Shown here piece by piece: positions 1 to 10,800 of a DNA stretch of 64,000 nt. Made by a program: the position numbers and the translations under genes. The DNA is taken from positions 1,123,025 to 1,187,024 of the forward strand of contig CM038721.1 in the NCBI GenBank assembly GCA_021613375.1. The letters are read 5' to 3'. The stretch comes from Megaleporinus macrocephalus (Eukaryota; Chordata; Actinopteri; Characiformes; Anostomidae). Each line of letters starts with the position of its first letter. Positions within the stretch are counted from its first letter, which is position 1. The notes beneath the pieces are model-generated. The model did not search any database, was not told the DNA's origin, and saw only the letters and a list, made by a program, of their open reading frames with translations.

Positions 1-805
1 ACACCACTCCAGAGTACACTGGTGGAGCTTTACACCACTCCAGAGTCCAGTGGTGGAGCTTTACACTAGTTTAGAGTCCAGTGGTGGAGCTTTACACTAC
101 TTCAGAGTACACTGGTGGAGATATACACCACTCCAGAGTCCAGTGGTGGAGCTTTACACCACTCCAGAGTCCAGTGGTGGAGCTTTACACCACTCCAGAG
201 TCCAGTGGTGAAGCTTTACACCACTCCAGAGTCCAGTGGTGGAGCTTTACACTAGTTTAGAGTCCAGTGGTGGAGCTTTACACTACTTTAGAGTACACTG
301 GTGGAGATATACACCACTCCAGAGTCCAGTGGTGGAGCTTTACACCACTCCAGAGTCCAGTGGTGGAGCTTTACACCACTCCAGAGTCCAGTGGTGAAGC
401 TTTACACCACTCTAAATTCCAGTGGTGGAGCCTTACACCACTCCAGAGTCCAGTGGTGGAGCTTTACACTACTTTAGAGTCCAGTGGTGGAGCTTTACCC
501 CACTCCAGAGTCCAGTTGTGGAGTTACATACCCCTCCAGAGTACACTGGTGGAGATTTACACCACTCCAGAGTCCAGTGGTGGAGCTTTACACTACTTTA
601 GAGTCCAGTGGTGGAGCTTTACACTACTTCAGAGTACACTGGTGGAGCTTTACATCACTCTAGAGTCCAGTGGTGGAGCTTTACACCACTCCAGAGTCCA
701 GTGGTGGAGCTTTACACCACTCCAGAGTACACTGATGGAGCTTTACACCACTCCAGAGTCCAGTGGTGGAGCTTTACACCACTCCAGAGTCCAGTGGTGG
801 AGCTG
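1..805. repeat. 31-bp minisatellite, about 26 copies
   Basis: Direct tandem array of a 31-bp unit running off the left edge. Each unit carries AGTGGTG, then GAGCTTTA, then CACCACT, so every unit can form a 7-bp stem with an 8-base loop. ACCACT and AGTGGT also pair across the other half of the unit. Variants (cctacctt-type changes, 'actagttt' for 'accactcc', 'gtacact' for 'gtccagt') recur in blocks, suggesting duplication of several units at a time. Open frames of 179 and 68 codons here exist only because the unit lacks stops in these frames; their period is 31 residues. The true left boundary is outside the window. Confidence 0.95.
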
Positions 806-1929
806 AATTATTAGTAGTAAATGATTATTATTAATGAATTAAATCATTGTGTCAGTATGTGTCAGATTTTGTTTTTAGCAAACTGAATGGTATGTAAATG
901 TGGGCCATGCTTATTCATTACTGGTTAGCTACATTCGTTTTATAGTTCCAAAGTAAAGAAGCACCAGCAAAGTGAATGAGTGACCTCACCACTGGATATG
1001 TGATGTGCTTGTTGTAATACAGTAACATGCTCCGGTTCCTCCATTAGAGCTACGAATGAGAGCTAGCGAGAGGATCAATACAGCGAAGGAGACTAGAGCT
1101 TCCTGGAAATGGAGCGGCAGCGTTAGTCACTGTCAGTCATGAAGAACAGCACGCCTGACCCACTCCGGCCATTAACCTTTCAATCAGCCCTGCAGGAAGC
1201 AGATTTACAACAATGCAGCAAGGTGAAGCCGAGCGCTCCACGGAGCTCCGCGTCCAGCTCGGCTACACGTCCTGCCCAGCGCTTCGGCGGATTGTTACGT
1301 GATCAGTTGACACAGTGACGGACGCGTACTGTAAACAGATAAACTGGACTTTCGCAACCTGCACGCCTGCGTCTGCGTCTGCGTCTTCACAGAACTGCAG
1401 CGTAAAGCGGGTCGAGATAGAGGGACTATATTTAGGATGTTGAGAAACGCTCTGAGTGATAAGGTTCTCTGAAATCGGTCCAGGCTGAGTAACCTTTGGA
1501 CGCTCGCCACTGTAAACGCGACCGTTCTCTGAGTTGGGGAAATAAGCTACAGCTGTTGTTTGTGTTTTCTCCGTGACGTGAAATTCCAGAGGTCCCGGCA
1601 AACGCAAAGGTCAAAGGTCGACCCAGTCAAGACAACAGAACCCGCTGCAGAGAACAGCGGTGCGTTACAGCTGGAGACGCTCAGATCCAATTTCAGCTTG
1701 ACGTCCGTAGATATTTTCCATGCACTGTTACATCAGGCCTGCCAAAAGAAGGATCAAAGTTGTTTGAGTTGGCCCACCAGGAAGTTGCCCTAGACCTCCA
1801 CACTCATCCAACAGAAGAACAGAGTTTTATTCTATTTAAAACTTCAGATTTTCCTCTTAAAGCCAAACTTTTAGTGTATTTTAGTAACAAAATGCAGATT
1901 TTTAAGCACCACCAAGTTTTCACTCTCCT
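806..1929. other. Unique sequence, no gene recognised
   Basis: AT-rich to about 1000, then richer in GC and CpG from about 1200 to 1700, with a short GTCTGC run near 1370-1385. Short open frames on the minus strand (about 1263-1614) resemble no family I know and have no obvious exon structure. A CpG-rich control region is possible but unsupported beyond composition. Confidence 0.5.
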
Positions 1930-2700
1930 GGTCTACTGATGTTTACTCTACACTGTTTTAGCCTGATGTTCTATCACCGACAAAAACCTCTGAATCAGCA
2001 ATCACTCGCTCAGTCGTGTAGCGTGAACTGTTGAAGACGCTCACCGAGCTGTCGCCAACTAATCACAGACGCCCGCCACGTTTAATATCTAGACCTGTCA
2101 ACAGCAGCGTCTAGCTACAGCCAATGAGATCACATAGAGAGAGAACCACATCACCGTTAACGCAATCTCACGCAGTCGAGGAGGAGAACACCAACAGTAA
2201 CCCACGGCTGCAGGAGGTTCTCGCTCTACTCGGACTCAAGAGATGGAGGAACATCTGATAGAGCTTTGGCGAGAGCACCATCAGCGCAGTAACAACTCTC
2301 AACAAAGTTCTCACCAGAGTTTAGTTCTCACACATATTTAGTCCTCACCAGAGTTAGTTCTCACCAGAGTTTAGTTCTCACCAGAGTTTAGTTCTCGCTA
2401 GAGTTTAGTTCTCACCAGAGTTCAGTTCTCACCAGAGTTTAGTTCTCACCAGAGTTTAGTTCTCACCAGAGTTCAGTTCTCACCAGAGTTTAGTTCTCAC
2501 TATGGTTTAGTTCTCACCAGAGTTTAGTTATCACCAGAGTTTAGTTATCACCAGAGGTTAGTTCTCACCAGAGGTTAGTTCTCACCAGAGTTTAGTCCTC
2601 ACCAGAGTTTAGTTGTGATCAGTCATATAGTGTGAAAGCCACGACAACTGAAAGACTCACCATTACAGCTCAACCAGTCACGTAGTGTGAAGCAGGCAAA
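1930..2700 (+). mobile_element. Composite dispersed element, copy A
   Basis: Shares a long unique module with copies B (35 kb), C (47 kb) and D (49.7 kb): 'aatcacagacgcccg', 'cacgtttaatatctagac', 'cagcgtctagctacagcc' and 'aatgagatcac' in the same order. The module is followed by a 17-bp array (2330-2620) and a right end reading 'cgacaactgaaagactcacc' then 'gtcacgtagtgtgaa'. The left end has 'tttactctacac', roughly the inverse of the right-end 'gtgtagtgtgaa' motif, as expected of a DNA transposon with short inverted ends. No coding capacity is seen, so it is probably non-autonomous. The superfamily is not identified. Confidence 0.7.
2330..2620. repeat. 17-bp minisatellite in composite copy A, about 17 copies
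   Basis: Tandem unit ctcaccagagtttagtt with scattered substitutions (cgctag, tatggt, ttatca). The same unit recurs at 35290 and 47445 inside the homologous element, always in the same place between the two unique modules. Confidence 0.92.
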
Positions 2701-2935
2701 ACAGGGTGCTGAAGTCCAGGGGTCCTGAGTAATCTGGGTCCTCTGATTGGGCAAGCCCAGATTGATCAGAAGCCTATCGAATCAGGTAAGAACATTTTAT
2801 TGAGCTGATTTCAAGAATATTTGAGTGAAATTTGTTTTCTGTGAGTGCTCTCACTTTATTTTCTACTCTCCTCTAAACTCTGTCTACTTTAATCAGCCAC
2901 CCAGTCACCGCAGAGCAACGGCTGCTATGCCTCAA

Positions 2936-3545
2936 GCCTTCCGTTCCTCATCAGCCGGGAGAATGACCTTTGTTTATACTGACCCCATGTACAATGGGAG
3001 GATGGTTCAAGTACCAAAAGCAACTCCAAGCATCATAGCTGGAGAGTTCTTGAGGTCAAACCATCTCCTGAACTACAATAAGACATCACCCACATGACTA
3101 GAAGCTTCTACAGTTTGCTAGATGCTTCTGAAACTTGCAGTGGGACCAAGTTCAGTGTCAGATGAGACCAAAATAGAGCCAACCCCCCAGCAACTCTCCA
3201 GAGGTGGACACAAAGATATATGTGTACCTCATCCACACTGTGAAGTATAGTGGTGGAGGTATGATGGCCTGACTGCTTCGGCCAAGAAGCTTAATTTCAG
3301 TTGTGGTTGGATCTTCTAGCAGGATTAGCTCAAATCACTCCCAAAGAAGTTCCAGGTTTTGCTGTGGTCCTCCTGGGTTTTGGATATAAGCCCTACAGAA
3401 AACAAGCAAGGACCTTTGAAGGACCTCTGAAGGTTCTGAAGAGGTTCTGTATGGATGAGTAATGTCAGATAGCTTGCCTTCCGTTCTCCAGGTTCTTCAA
3501 GCATTACAGGAGACTGAGAGCTGTTATCTCTGCAAACTAATAGCT
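2936..3545 (+). pseudogene. Decayed Tc1/mariner transposase fragment
   Basis: Plus-strand relic of a Tc1/mariner transposase. Around 3150-3180 the sequence encodes a degenerate version of the block around the first catalytic Asp ('gtcagatgagaccaaaatag'). About 80 bp on, 'actgtgaagtatagtggtgg' corresponds to the family's [12 protein letters not shown] motif. The 3' part (about 3400-3545) resembles the end of fish Tc1-like elements ('gttctgtatgga', 'ttgccttccgttctcca', 'agagctgttatctc'). Several frameshifts and stops; no intact frame. A 90-codon open frame at 2825-3097 covers the front part. Terminal inverted repeats were not found. Confidence 0.6.
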
Positions 3546-4335
3546 GCTAACAATTGTGACACAAAGGGATTTGATGCTGGAGTATGTTCTGCCACTTTTT
3601 CAGCTTTGAATGAAGAAACAATGAGAGTTTAGGCCTCCACCTTTCACATTACAGCATCTGCTTCTTATCTGCGTTGTAAAATCAGCTGTTTCAGGAGTTA
3701 GTTATTAACCACCTCCGTCACCCATCTGAGCTCCTATCGTCATATGACAGTGAAAGCTGTACACCGTTAATGGAGTAAGAACAAACCTCGTCTGCTAGCT
3801 GAGGCGTGCCCGGCCGTACAGTAACTCAGCGTCTGACATAAGAGATGCGTAAGGTCATTTGATTTGTGCCCCTGTGTTCCAAAAGCAGTAGCCGAGCTCG
3901 GCAGACCATAAATACATCAAAGTAACGACTGAAGGGAGAGCGAAGCGAGGGCCATTCCTCTGCGCCCTTATTTAAATCGGGACGTTTTGGCCTGCTTTAA
4001 AGCCTCTCCTGCAGAGAGCCGTGTCACTGAGATATATGGGCTCATTGCCGTTGATGAACAGCCAGACAGTCAGAGGGCACCGCGGTACTGCAGAACTTCT
4101 GCTCACCCTGTTCAGACCTCGGCTTCTTAATTCTGCTGTAGAGCTGAGACGGATCACACGCTGCCCTCACGTGTCCTCTGGTGGGCGAGAGGTTGGCATC
4201 AGATATGCATCCTTAAAAATAACAGTTTATGAAATAGGTGGCTCTCCAGCAGAAGCGCTTTGAGATGCAGGAGTGTGACATTTTTTTAAAGTTTCAAATT
4301 CTAGAACTAAGATAAGTACAAACATTAAAAATGTC
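3546..4335. other. Unique sequence, possibly conserved non-coding
   Basis: Mixed composition, not tandem. The stretch about 3780-4170 is GC-balanced with many CpGs and contains 'cttatttaaatcggg' and 'ccataaatacatcaaag', which look like regulatory DNA more than repeats. Small opposed open frames (3972-4157 minus, 4021-4263 plus) match no family I recognise. Confidence 0.35.
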
Positions 4336-4341
4336 AGAATA

Positions 4342-4410
4342 CGCTTTGAAACATCCATCCATCCATCCATCCATCCCCCCATCTATTATCTTCCGCTTTA
4401 TCCCAAGGGC
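4342..4410 (-). mobile_element. 3' tail of a SINE/LINE with GATG-type microsatellite
   Basis: ATCC repeats followed by 'ctattatcttccgcttta' and 'tccc'. On the minus strand this reads 'gggataaagcggaagataat' then GGAT repeats, the characteristic 3' tail of fish SINE/LINE families that end in GATG-like repeats. The same tail occurs at 9933 (minus) and 46055 (plus). Only the tail is present. Confidence 0.6.
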
Positions 4411-4434
4411 AAGTTTTTCCAATGGGAAATATGA

Positions 4435-4772
4435 CCACCATCTTAAAGCTGCCATATTGGATCAAGGATAAGTTTTCTTCCAATGGGAAGGTGGTAGTGT
4501 AGCAGATCAGAGAAGACCAGAGTTGTCTATTGATATAATATCTCCTGTGCTTCAAACGTTACCACAGCATGTTGAGTGAGCTGGTACTGGACACAGATCT
4601 GAAGGTCCAGTTCAGCTCCAACTTTCTGTGTTGATAACGTTTGAACTACAAGAGATATTACAAATCTGATTACATCAATTGATTTCTAAGACAGTTCTGG
4701 TCTTCTTTGATCTGCTACACGACCACCTTCCCACTTGCCCTTGATCCAATATGGCGGCTTTCAAGATGGTGG
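4435..4772. mobile_element. Fold-back (long inverted repeat) MITE-like element
   Basis: Two arms of about 165 bp are reverse complements of each other with scattered mismatches and one small indel. The left arm starts 'ccaccatcttaaagctgcca' at 4435; the right arm ends 'ggctttcaagatggtgg' at 4772. Matching inner blocks include 'gtgtagcagatca' with 'tgatctgctacac', and 'ttcaaacgtta' with 'aacgtttgaa'. The centre lies near 4604. No coding capacity. This fits a fold-back MITE. Flanking target duplications were not resolved. Confidence 0.85.
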
Positions 4773-5140
4773 AAAGGTTTGGGGTATAGCCTAAAAGCTA
4801 GACCCTCTCACCCGTTACTTGCTGGGGTATTCAGATACGTCATTTATATAATATAGAAACATAAAAATCAATTAAAATAGAGATACATGTTTTTCTTTGG
4901 ACAGCAACAGAATGTTTGGCAACTTTACAGGAAAAAAACCTTCTTTACCTTCGATAGGACCAAAGTTTCTTCCAAGTGATTCTGAAGCATTTCTATTGGT
5001 CCATTCATCTTAAAACTTTTTACACAATGTAAACGACAGCTGCTGCATTTAAATGATGTAGGAACGTACAATGATGCATGTTTTTCTTTGTTCAGTAATG
5101 ATATATTAAATAGCTTTTAACATTAACTGTAAACTCGTCC

Positions 5141-5196
<56 letters not shown>

Positions 5197-6420
5197 TAAC
5201 ATTTGTATACAAATAAAGTGGTTTCCCATAACTAAAAAGGACCCCTGCATAATGTAAAGCTTTTCCATAAAGAATCTCCACATGATATAAATGTTCTATA
5301 CAAATTACAAGTTGTTTGGAGGCCTAAACTTGAACGACCTCCATAAACTCTTCCATCCTCATTCTATACATTGTTAATAGGCTTTAATAGAACATTCACA
5401 TGATGCAAGCGTTCTAAACTGATTCAACTGTTAGAGAACCTCCATACGACGTCCAGTGATTTTTCTACAACTGGAAGTCTGAGGCTCTATTTTTATTACA
5501 TTTGTACGTTCCATATGGTTTTCCGATTCCCTTCCCCTTTCCTCGGGATCTAATCGGGCAGTTGTAGCATGCTCTGATGCGCTTTGTCCTCGTAGCCGTG
5601 GCGACTGAGAAAGTGACTTATTTGAGTTAATTGTCTGCAAATTCATTACAGCCTTAGCAACACAGATCTCCACGCAGCTACGGTAATTACGCCCGATTGC
5701 TTTATGGCACGCTCTTTAACGGGACCGCAGCAGCGGCGGCGGCCCACAACAACATTTCTGGGAAGCCGAGGATCTGTCCGAGTTCGTGGAAGTCGTTTTG
5801 CCCTGCGTGCTGTGCTGGCAGCTTCGGGACGTGGACTGTACACTGTTCACTAACTCACTTCCTGACCGCTCTGTTGTTTCTCAGTGTACAGCGTCCACTC
5901 CAAGTGTTTCTGAGTGTGACTGTATAATATATGGAGTAATTAAGTGGTGTAATTAGAAATGACTGAGGGGTCGTTTGTAAAAGTGTGTGGTTTGCAGGTA
6001 CGGGTGGGTTTAGAATGTCTGATATGAGGCTTATAGGTTCTCATATCTGAAATTTATAGATTTTAATTCAGAAAGTAATACGCCTTAAGAGCTCTTTATA
6101 AATAATAGATGGAATAATTATACCGGAGCCACAGAACCATAGCTCTAATGTGGATGCTTCTAAAAACGCTTGTTCAGTTCAGGCACGGCAAACTGCTCTG
6201 CGCTTGATCTGGGAATATAAGACAAATGATCTTGTTTTAAAAGTAATTACTGAGTTTTTCATCTTTGATTTCAAGATATATTCCTAAATTAATAGTATAT
6301 ATTTGTATTGATAGTATTTTATAGCTTAATCAGTGGATAGAACTGCAGAATTAACTGACCAAACAAGCCACATTAGATAGAATTTAACTTTCTATCAGTA
6401 GATGAGGGGAGGAGATCCAT
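4773..6420. other. Mostly unique sequence with a short dispersed-repeat match
   Basis: The stretch about 4965-5090 ('tctattggtccattcatctt', 'catgtttttctttg') resembles 11920-12080 ('ttattggtccattatcat', 'gtgtttctctttgacc') in the same order, so both are probably diverged copies of one dispersed repeat. The stretch 5540-5860 is CpG-richer, with CGG runs near 5730. Open frames here are under 80 codons and not recognised. Confidence 0.45.
5143..5194. repeat. (ATA)n microsatellite
   Basis: About 17 uninterrupted trinucleotide units. Its minus-strand translation gives a poly-Tyr tract, which is an artefact. Confidence 0.97.
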
Positions 6421-7000
6421 GGACACAGAGGTTTATGTTAATCTGAGATGTTGGTGCTGTTGTTCCACCACTTCACACAATAACACAGGTTTGTTGGTGG
6501 TGGAGTCGGGGGACCCCAGTATTTCAGGGTACTCTCATGTCTATGTTACCTTCTGGTTCTCTCCTTTTAGTTCATGCTGTTTATAATCAGATCTGAGATC
6601 AGAGTCGCCAGCTACGTTCTACAATACTTCACATCCTCTATACTAATCCAAACCAGAACTAACTCTGTTTCTTTACTCTTCAACTCTGCTGGAGGACTGA
6701 CCATCAGGACCTCCTCCTCACCTGACACCAACCAGCTCTCCTCTTCATCAGTGCTTCATCTGCTACACCCTGTAAACTATAAACTGTAAACACTGTGTGA
6801 CCAGAGGAGGACGGGTCTCCCTGTGTGAGTCTTGGTTCCTCCCGAGGCTCCTTCCTCCAGTCCTGAGGGAGATGTCTTGCCACCGTCTCCTCTGACTCAC
6901 TCACAGGGGGACACATGCTGTGACTTCAACTCCTTTAAGCTGCTTTGTGACAACATGGTTGTAAAAAGAACTATATAAATAAACTTGACTTAACTATCAG
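6421..7000 (+). mobile_element. Dispersed retroelement-like 3' end, copy 1
   Basis: The 3' half (about 6800-7000) contains 'gaccagaggaggacgggt', 'ttggttcctcccgagg', 'aagctgctttgtgacaaca', 'ttgtaaaaagaact' and 'atataaataaacttgactta' in order. The same order is found at 9724-9870. This is a common fish repeat end that terminates in an AATAAA-like, A-rich tail, which suggests the 3' end of a LINE or a SINE mobilised by one. The family name is not certain, and no reverse transcriptase frame is visible. Confidence 0.55.
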
Positions 7001-7261
7001 TAAAAATTAGTTTTTAGATTTAGTAACACAAACTCAACTTCAATCACTTTAATCAGGAATCACACATCTTCACCTGCAGTGATCCCAAAATAAGAAATAA
7101 GATGCTTTTACTTGCAAGTTATAAATGTGTGCAGTGTTTGTGGTCTGGTTAAGTTTCTCCAGAACAAAGCATTTCACATCAAACCTCTTTGAACAATCTT
7201 AGAAATTGTATTATATATTTTAAAAAATCAACATTACTGCATACTCTAAACATTCATTTGA
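7001..7261. other. AT-rich flank of the 36-bp array
   Basis: No repeat unit or coding signal. I could not match this flank to the distal flank of the inverted array at 26.5 kb, so the matching end of the host element may be lost on this side. Confidence 0.4.
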
Positions 7262-9372
7262 AAACAAAGCACTCCTGATAATGGAGTGTAAATGTAAGGA
7301 GTAGAAAGTACTGATAATGGAGTGTAAATGTAAGGAGTAGAAAGTACAGATAATGGAGTGTAAATGTAAGGAGTAGAAAGTACTGATAATGGAGTGTAAA
7401 TGTAAGGAGTAGAAAGTACTGATAATGGAGTGTAAATGTAAAGAGTATAAAGTACTGATAATGGAGTGTAAATGTAAAGAGTAGAAAGTACTGATAATGG
7501 AGTGTAAATGTAAGGAGTAGAAAGTACTGATAATGGAGTGTAAATGTAAGGAGTAGAAAGTACTGATAATGGAGATTAAATGTAAGGAGTAGAAAGTACT
7601 GATAATGGAGATTAAATGTAAGGAGTAGAAAGTACAGATAATGGAGTGTAAATGTAAGGAGTAGAAAGTACTGATAATGGAGTGTAAATGTAAGGAGTAG
7701 AAAGTATTGATAATGGAGTGTAAATGTAAGGAGTATAAAGTACTGATAATGGAGTGTAAATGTAAGGAGTAGAAAGTACTGATAATGGAGTGTAAATGTA
7801 AGGAGTAGAAAGTACAGATAATGGAGTGTAAATGTAAGGAGTAGAAAGTACAGATAATGGAGTGTAAATGTAAGAAGTAGAAAGTACTGATAATGAAGTG
7901 TAAATGTAAAGAGTAGAAAGTACTGATAATGGAGTGTAAATGTAAGGAGTAAAAAGTACAGATAATGGGGTGTAAATGTAAGAAGTAGAAAGTACTGATA
8001 ATGAAGTGTAAATATAAGGAGTAGAAAGTACTGATAATGGAGATTAAATGTAAGGAGTAGAAAGTACAGATAATGGAGTGTAAATGTGAAGAGTAAAAAG
8101 TACAGATAATGGAGTGTAAATGTAAGGAGTAGAAAGTACAGATAATGGAGTGTAAATGTAAAGAGTAGAAAGTACTGATAATGGAGTGTAAATGTAAGGA
8201 GTAAAAAGTACAGATAATGGGGTGTAAATGTAAGAAGTAGAAAGTACTGATAATGGAGTGTAAATGTAAGGAGTAGAAAGTACTGATAATGGAGTGTAAA
8301 CGTAAGGAGTAGAAAGTACTGATAATGGAGTGTAAATGTAAGAAGTAGAGAGTACTAATAATAGAGTGTAAATGTAATGAGTAGAAAGTACTGATAATGG
8401 AGTGTAAATGTAAAGAGTAGAAAGTACAGATAATGGAGTGTAAATGTAAGGAGTAAAAAGTACAGATAATGGAGTGTAAATGTATGAAGTAGAGAGTACT
8501 AATAATAGAGTGTAAATGTAATGAGTAGAAAGTACAGATAATGGAGTGTAAATGTAAGAAGTAGAAAGTACTGATAATGGAGTGTAAATGTAAGAAGTAG
8601 AAAGTACTGATAATGAAGTGTAAATGTAAAGAGTAGAAAGTACAGATAATGGAGTGTAAATGTAAGGAGTAGAAAGTACAGATAATGGAGTGTAAATGTA
8701 AAGAGTAGAAAGTACTGATAATGGAGTGTAAATGTAAGAAGTAGAGAGTACTAATAATAGAGTGTAAATGTAATGAGTAGAAAGTACAGATAATGGAGTG
8801 TAAATGTAAGAAGTAGAAAGTACTGATAATGAAGTGTAAATGTAAAGAGTAGAAAGTACTGATAATGGAGTGTAAATGTAAGGAGTAAAAAGTACAGATA
8901 ATGGAGTGTAAATGTATGAAGTAGAGAGTACTAATAATAGAGTGTAAATGTAATGAGTAGAAAGTACAGATAATGGAGTGTAAATGTAAGAAGTAGAAAG
9001 TACTGATAATGAAGTGTAAATGTAAAGAGTAGAAAGTACTGATAATGGAGTGTAAATGTAAGGAGTAAAAAGTACAGATAATGGGGTGTAAATGTAAGAA
9101 GTAGAAAGTACTGATAATGGAGTGTAAATATAAGAAGTAGAAAGTACTAATAATGGGGTGTAAATGTAAGAAGTAGAAAGTACAGATAATGGGGTGTAAA
9201 TGTAAGGAGTAGAAAGTACTGATAATGAAGTGTAAATGTAAGGAGTAGAAAGTACTGATAATGGAGTGTAAATGTAAGGAGTAAAAAGTACAGATAATGG
9301 AGTGTAAATGTAAGAAGTAGAAAGTACTGATAATGGAGTGTAAATATAAGGAGTAGAAAGTACTGATAATTA
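7262..9372. repeat. 36-bp minisatellite, about 58 copies (orientation 1)
   Basis: Tandem unit of 36 bp containing 'gataatggagtgtaaatgta' followed by 'aggagtagaaagtac'. Variation is mostly substitutional (ctgata/cagata, aggag/agaag/atgag), so the period is held for over 2 kb. Groups of variants recur in blocks, for example the 'agagagtactaataatagag' type near 8345, 8490, 8745 and 8925, indicating duplication of multi-unit segments. It is the reverse complement of the array at 26548-28582. Its right flank (9373-9447) also matches the inverted left flank of that array. Confidence 0.95.
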
Positions 9373-9447
9373 CTTCAGTAAAGTATAAATAACTAAAACT
9401 TCTATCTAAGTAAGGTAACGAAGCATTTGTACTTCAATGCTTGACAC
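9373..9447 (-). mobile_element. End of the dispersed element hosting the 36-bp array
   Basis: The minus strand here reads gaggtgtcaagc, 'gaagtacaaatgcttcgtta', 'ccttacttag' and 'ttttagttatttatact', matching 26450-26535 ('gaggtgtacaaatacttcat', 'taccttacttaagt', 'ttttagttatttatact'). So the two arrays share an element end as well as a unit. Confidence 0.75.
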
Positions 9448-9880
9448 CTCTGCTAACTATCTGTGTGTTTCTCTTGTTCAGCTCCCGTGTGGTCTGACGC
9501 TGACCAGCTGTTTGCCTGCACTCTGGACCAGTTTTCCCATCATGGAGCTTCGTGCTGTCCAGTGCTTTGTGGAAAACTCTCCTACATATCACTGGCACCT
9601 TCAAAGATCCCGTCTGTTTACCTACTCAGTGACGTTTTCTTCTCCTCCTCGTATCAGTCTTTTCCCAGAAAGTAGGAAATCTTATTCTGATCGTATTTGT
9701 ACTTGTTTTTCTATCTGGTGTTGACCAGAGGAGGATGGGTTCCTCTTTTTGAGGCTGGTTCCTCTCAAGGTTTTCCTCCTGGATTCCCTGTATTCCTCAC
9801 AGATTTTTCTGTAAAGCTGCTTTGTGACATCATCTGTTGTAAAAGGTGCTATCTAAATAAATAAACCATAACCTACAAAA
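9448..9880 (+). mobile_element. Dispersed retroelement-like 3' end, copy 2
   Basis: The stretch 9724-9870 repeats the ordered blocks of copy 1 ('gaccagaggaggatgggt', 'ggttcctctcaagg', 'aagctgctttgtgacatcat', 'ttgtaaaaggtgct', 'aaataaataaacc'). The upstream 9437-9724 open frame of 95 codons resembles no transposase or reverse transcriptase I recognise; it may be old element DNA. Confidence 0.5.
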
Positions 9881-9932
9881 AATCATCTTAAATTAAAATG
9901 ATATCATCTTTTTATTGTGAGATGTTGCATAA

Positions 9933-9990
9933 ATATCCATCCATCCATTATCTTTCGCTTTATCCCGCGAGTGAGAGTCACGGGGGCTTA
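9933..9990 (-). mobile_element. 3' tail of a SINE/LINE (minus strand)
   Basis: Minus-strand reading: 'cccccgtgactctcactcg', 'cgggataaagcgaaagataa', then TGGATGGATGGAT. This is the same tail as at 46055-46110 in the plus orientation, 5'-truncated. Confidence 0.65.
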
Positions 9991-10189
9991 TTTTCCTTCT
10001 GAGTAAACAATTCTGCGTGGACGTCACCGAACGAGGTTTCTGGTGGACCAAGCCCAGGTTTAGCATTGTTGATGGCCACGTCAGTTCTTTAGAATGAGAT
10101 GAATGAAGGTAGGCAGGTGTTTCACCATTTCCTCCAGAGGAAGAATCCTCGAGCCCTATATTTACGTTCATCTATCAGTGACACAACTC

Positions 10190-10800
10190 TTACATAAGCG
10201 GCTCTGTAGCACATCCTGAACTATAAACAGAGCAGAGCTTCTGTCCTGACTCATCACCAGACCTTCTTACCATATACTCCCTGTTCACACAGCCTACAGC
10301 CTGTAACTCTACACTCATAGAGTTTCTAATAAAGTGGCCAGTAAGTGTAAGCACAAGGTTGGTGTTTCTAATAAAGTGGCAAGTAAGTGGAAGCACAAGA
10401 TTGGTGTTTTTAATAAAGTGGCCAGTTTGGGGAAACACAAGGTTGGTGTTTCTAATAAAGTGACCAGTAAGTGGAAGCAGACGCTTGGTGTTTCTAATAA
10501 AGTGGCCAGTTAGTGGACGCACAAGGTAGGGGTTTCTGATAAAGTGGCCAGTACGTGGAAGCACAGGGTAGGTGTTTCTAATAAAGTGGCCAGTAAGTAA
10601 AAGCACAAGCTTGGTGTTTCTAATAAAGTGGCTAGTAAGTGGAAGCACAAGGTAGGTGTTTTTAATAAAGTGGCCAGTAAGTGGAAGCACATGCTTGGTG
10701 TTTCTAATATAACGGCCACTAAGTGGAAGCACAACTTAGGTGCTTTAATAAAGTGGCCAGTTAGTGGAAGCATAAGGTTGGGGTTTCTAATGAAGTTGAA
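10190..10800. repeat. 42-bp minisatellite, about 11 copies, with element flank
   Basis: The period is exactly 42 bp over the first measured units (TTTCTAATAAAG at 10323, 10365, 10407). The unit core 'tttctaataaagtggccagt' is a sequence I recognise as the end of a widespread fish dispersed repeat. The left flank 10190-10318 ('ctgttcacacagcctacag') belongs to the same type of element. Minus-strand frames of 180 and 87 codons are repeat artefacts. Confidence 0.85.

Noticed and set aside
7262..9372. CRISPR-like array because of the 36-bp unit
   Set aside because: Units are contiguous with no unique spacers, and the surrounding DNA is eukaryotic.
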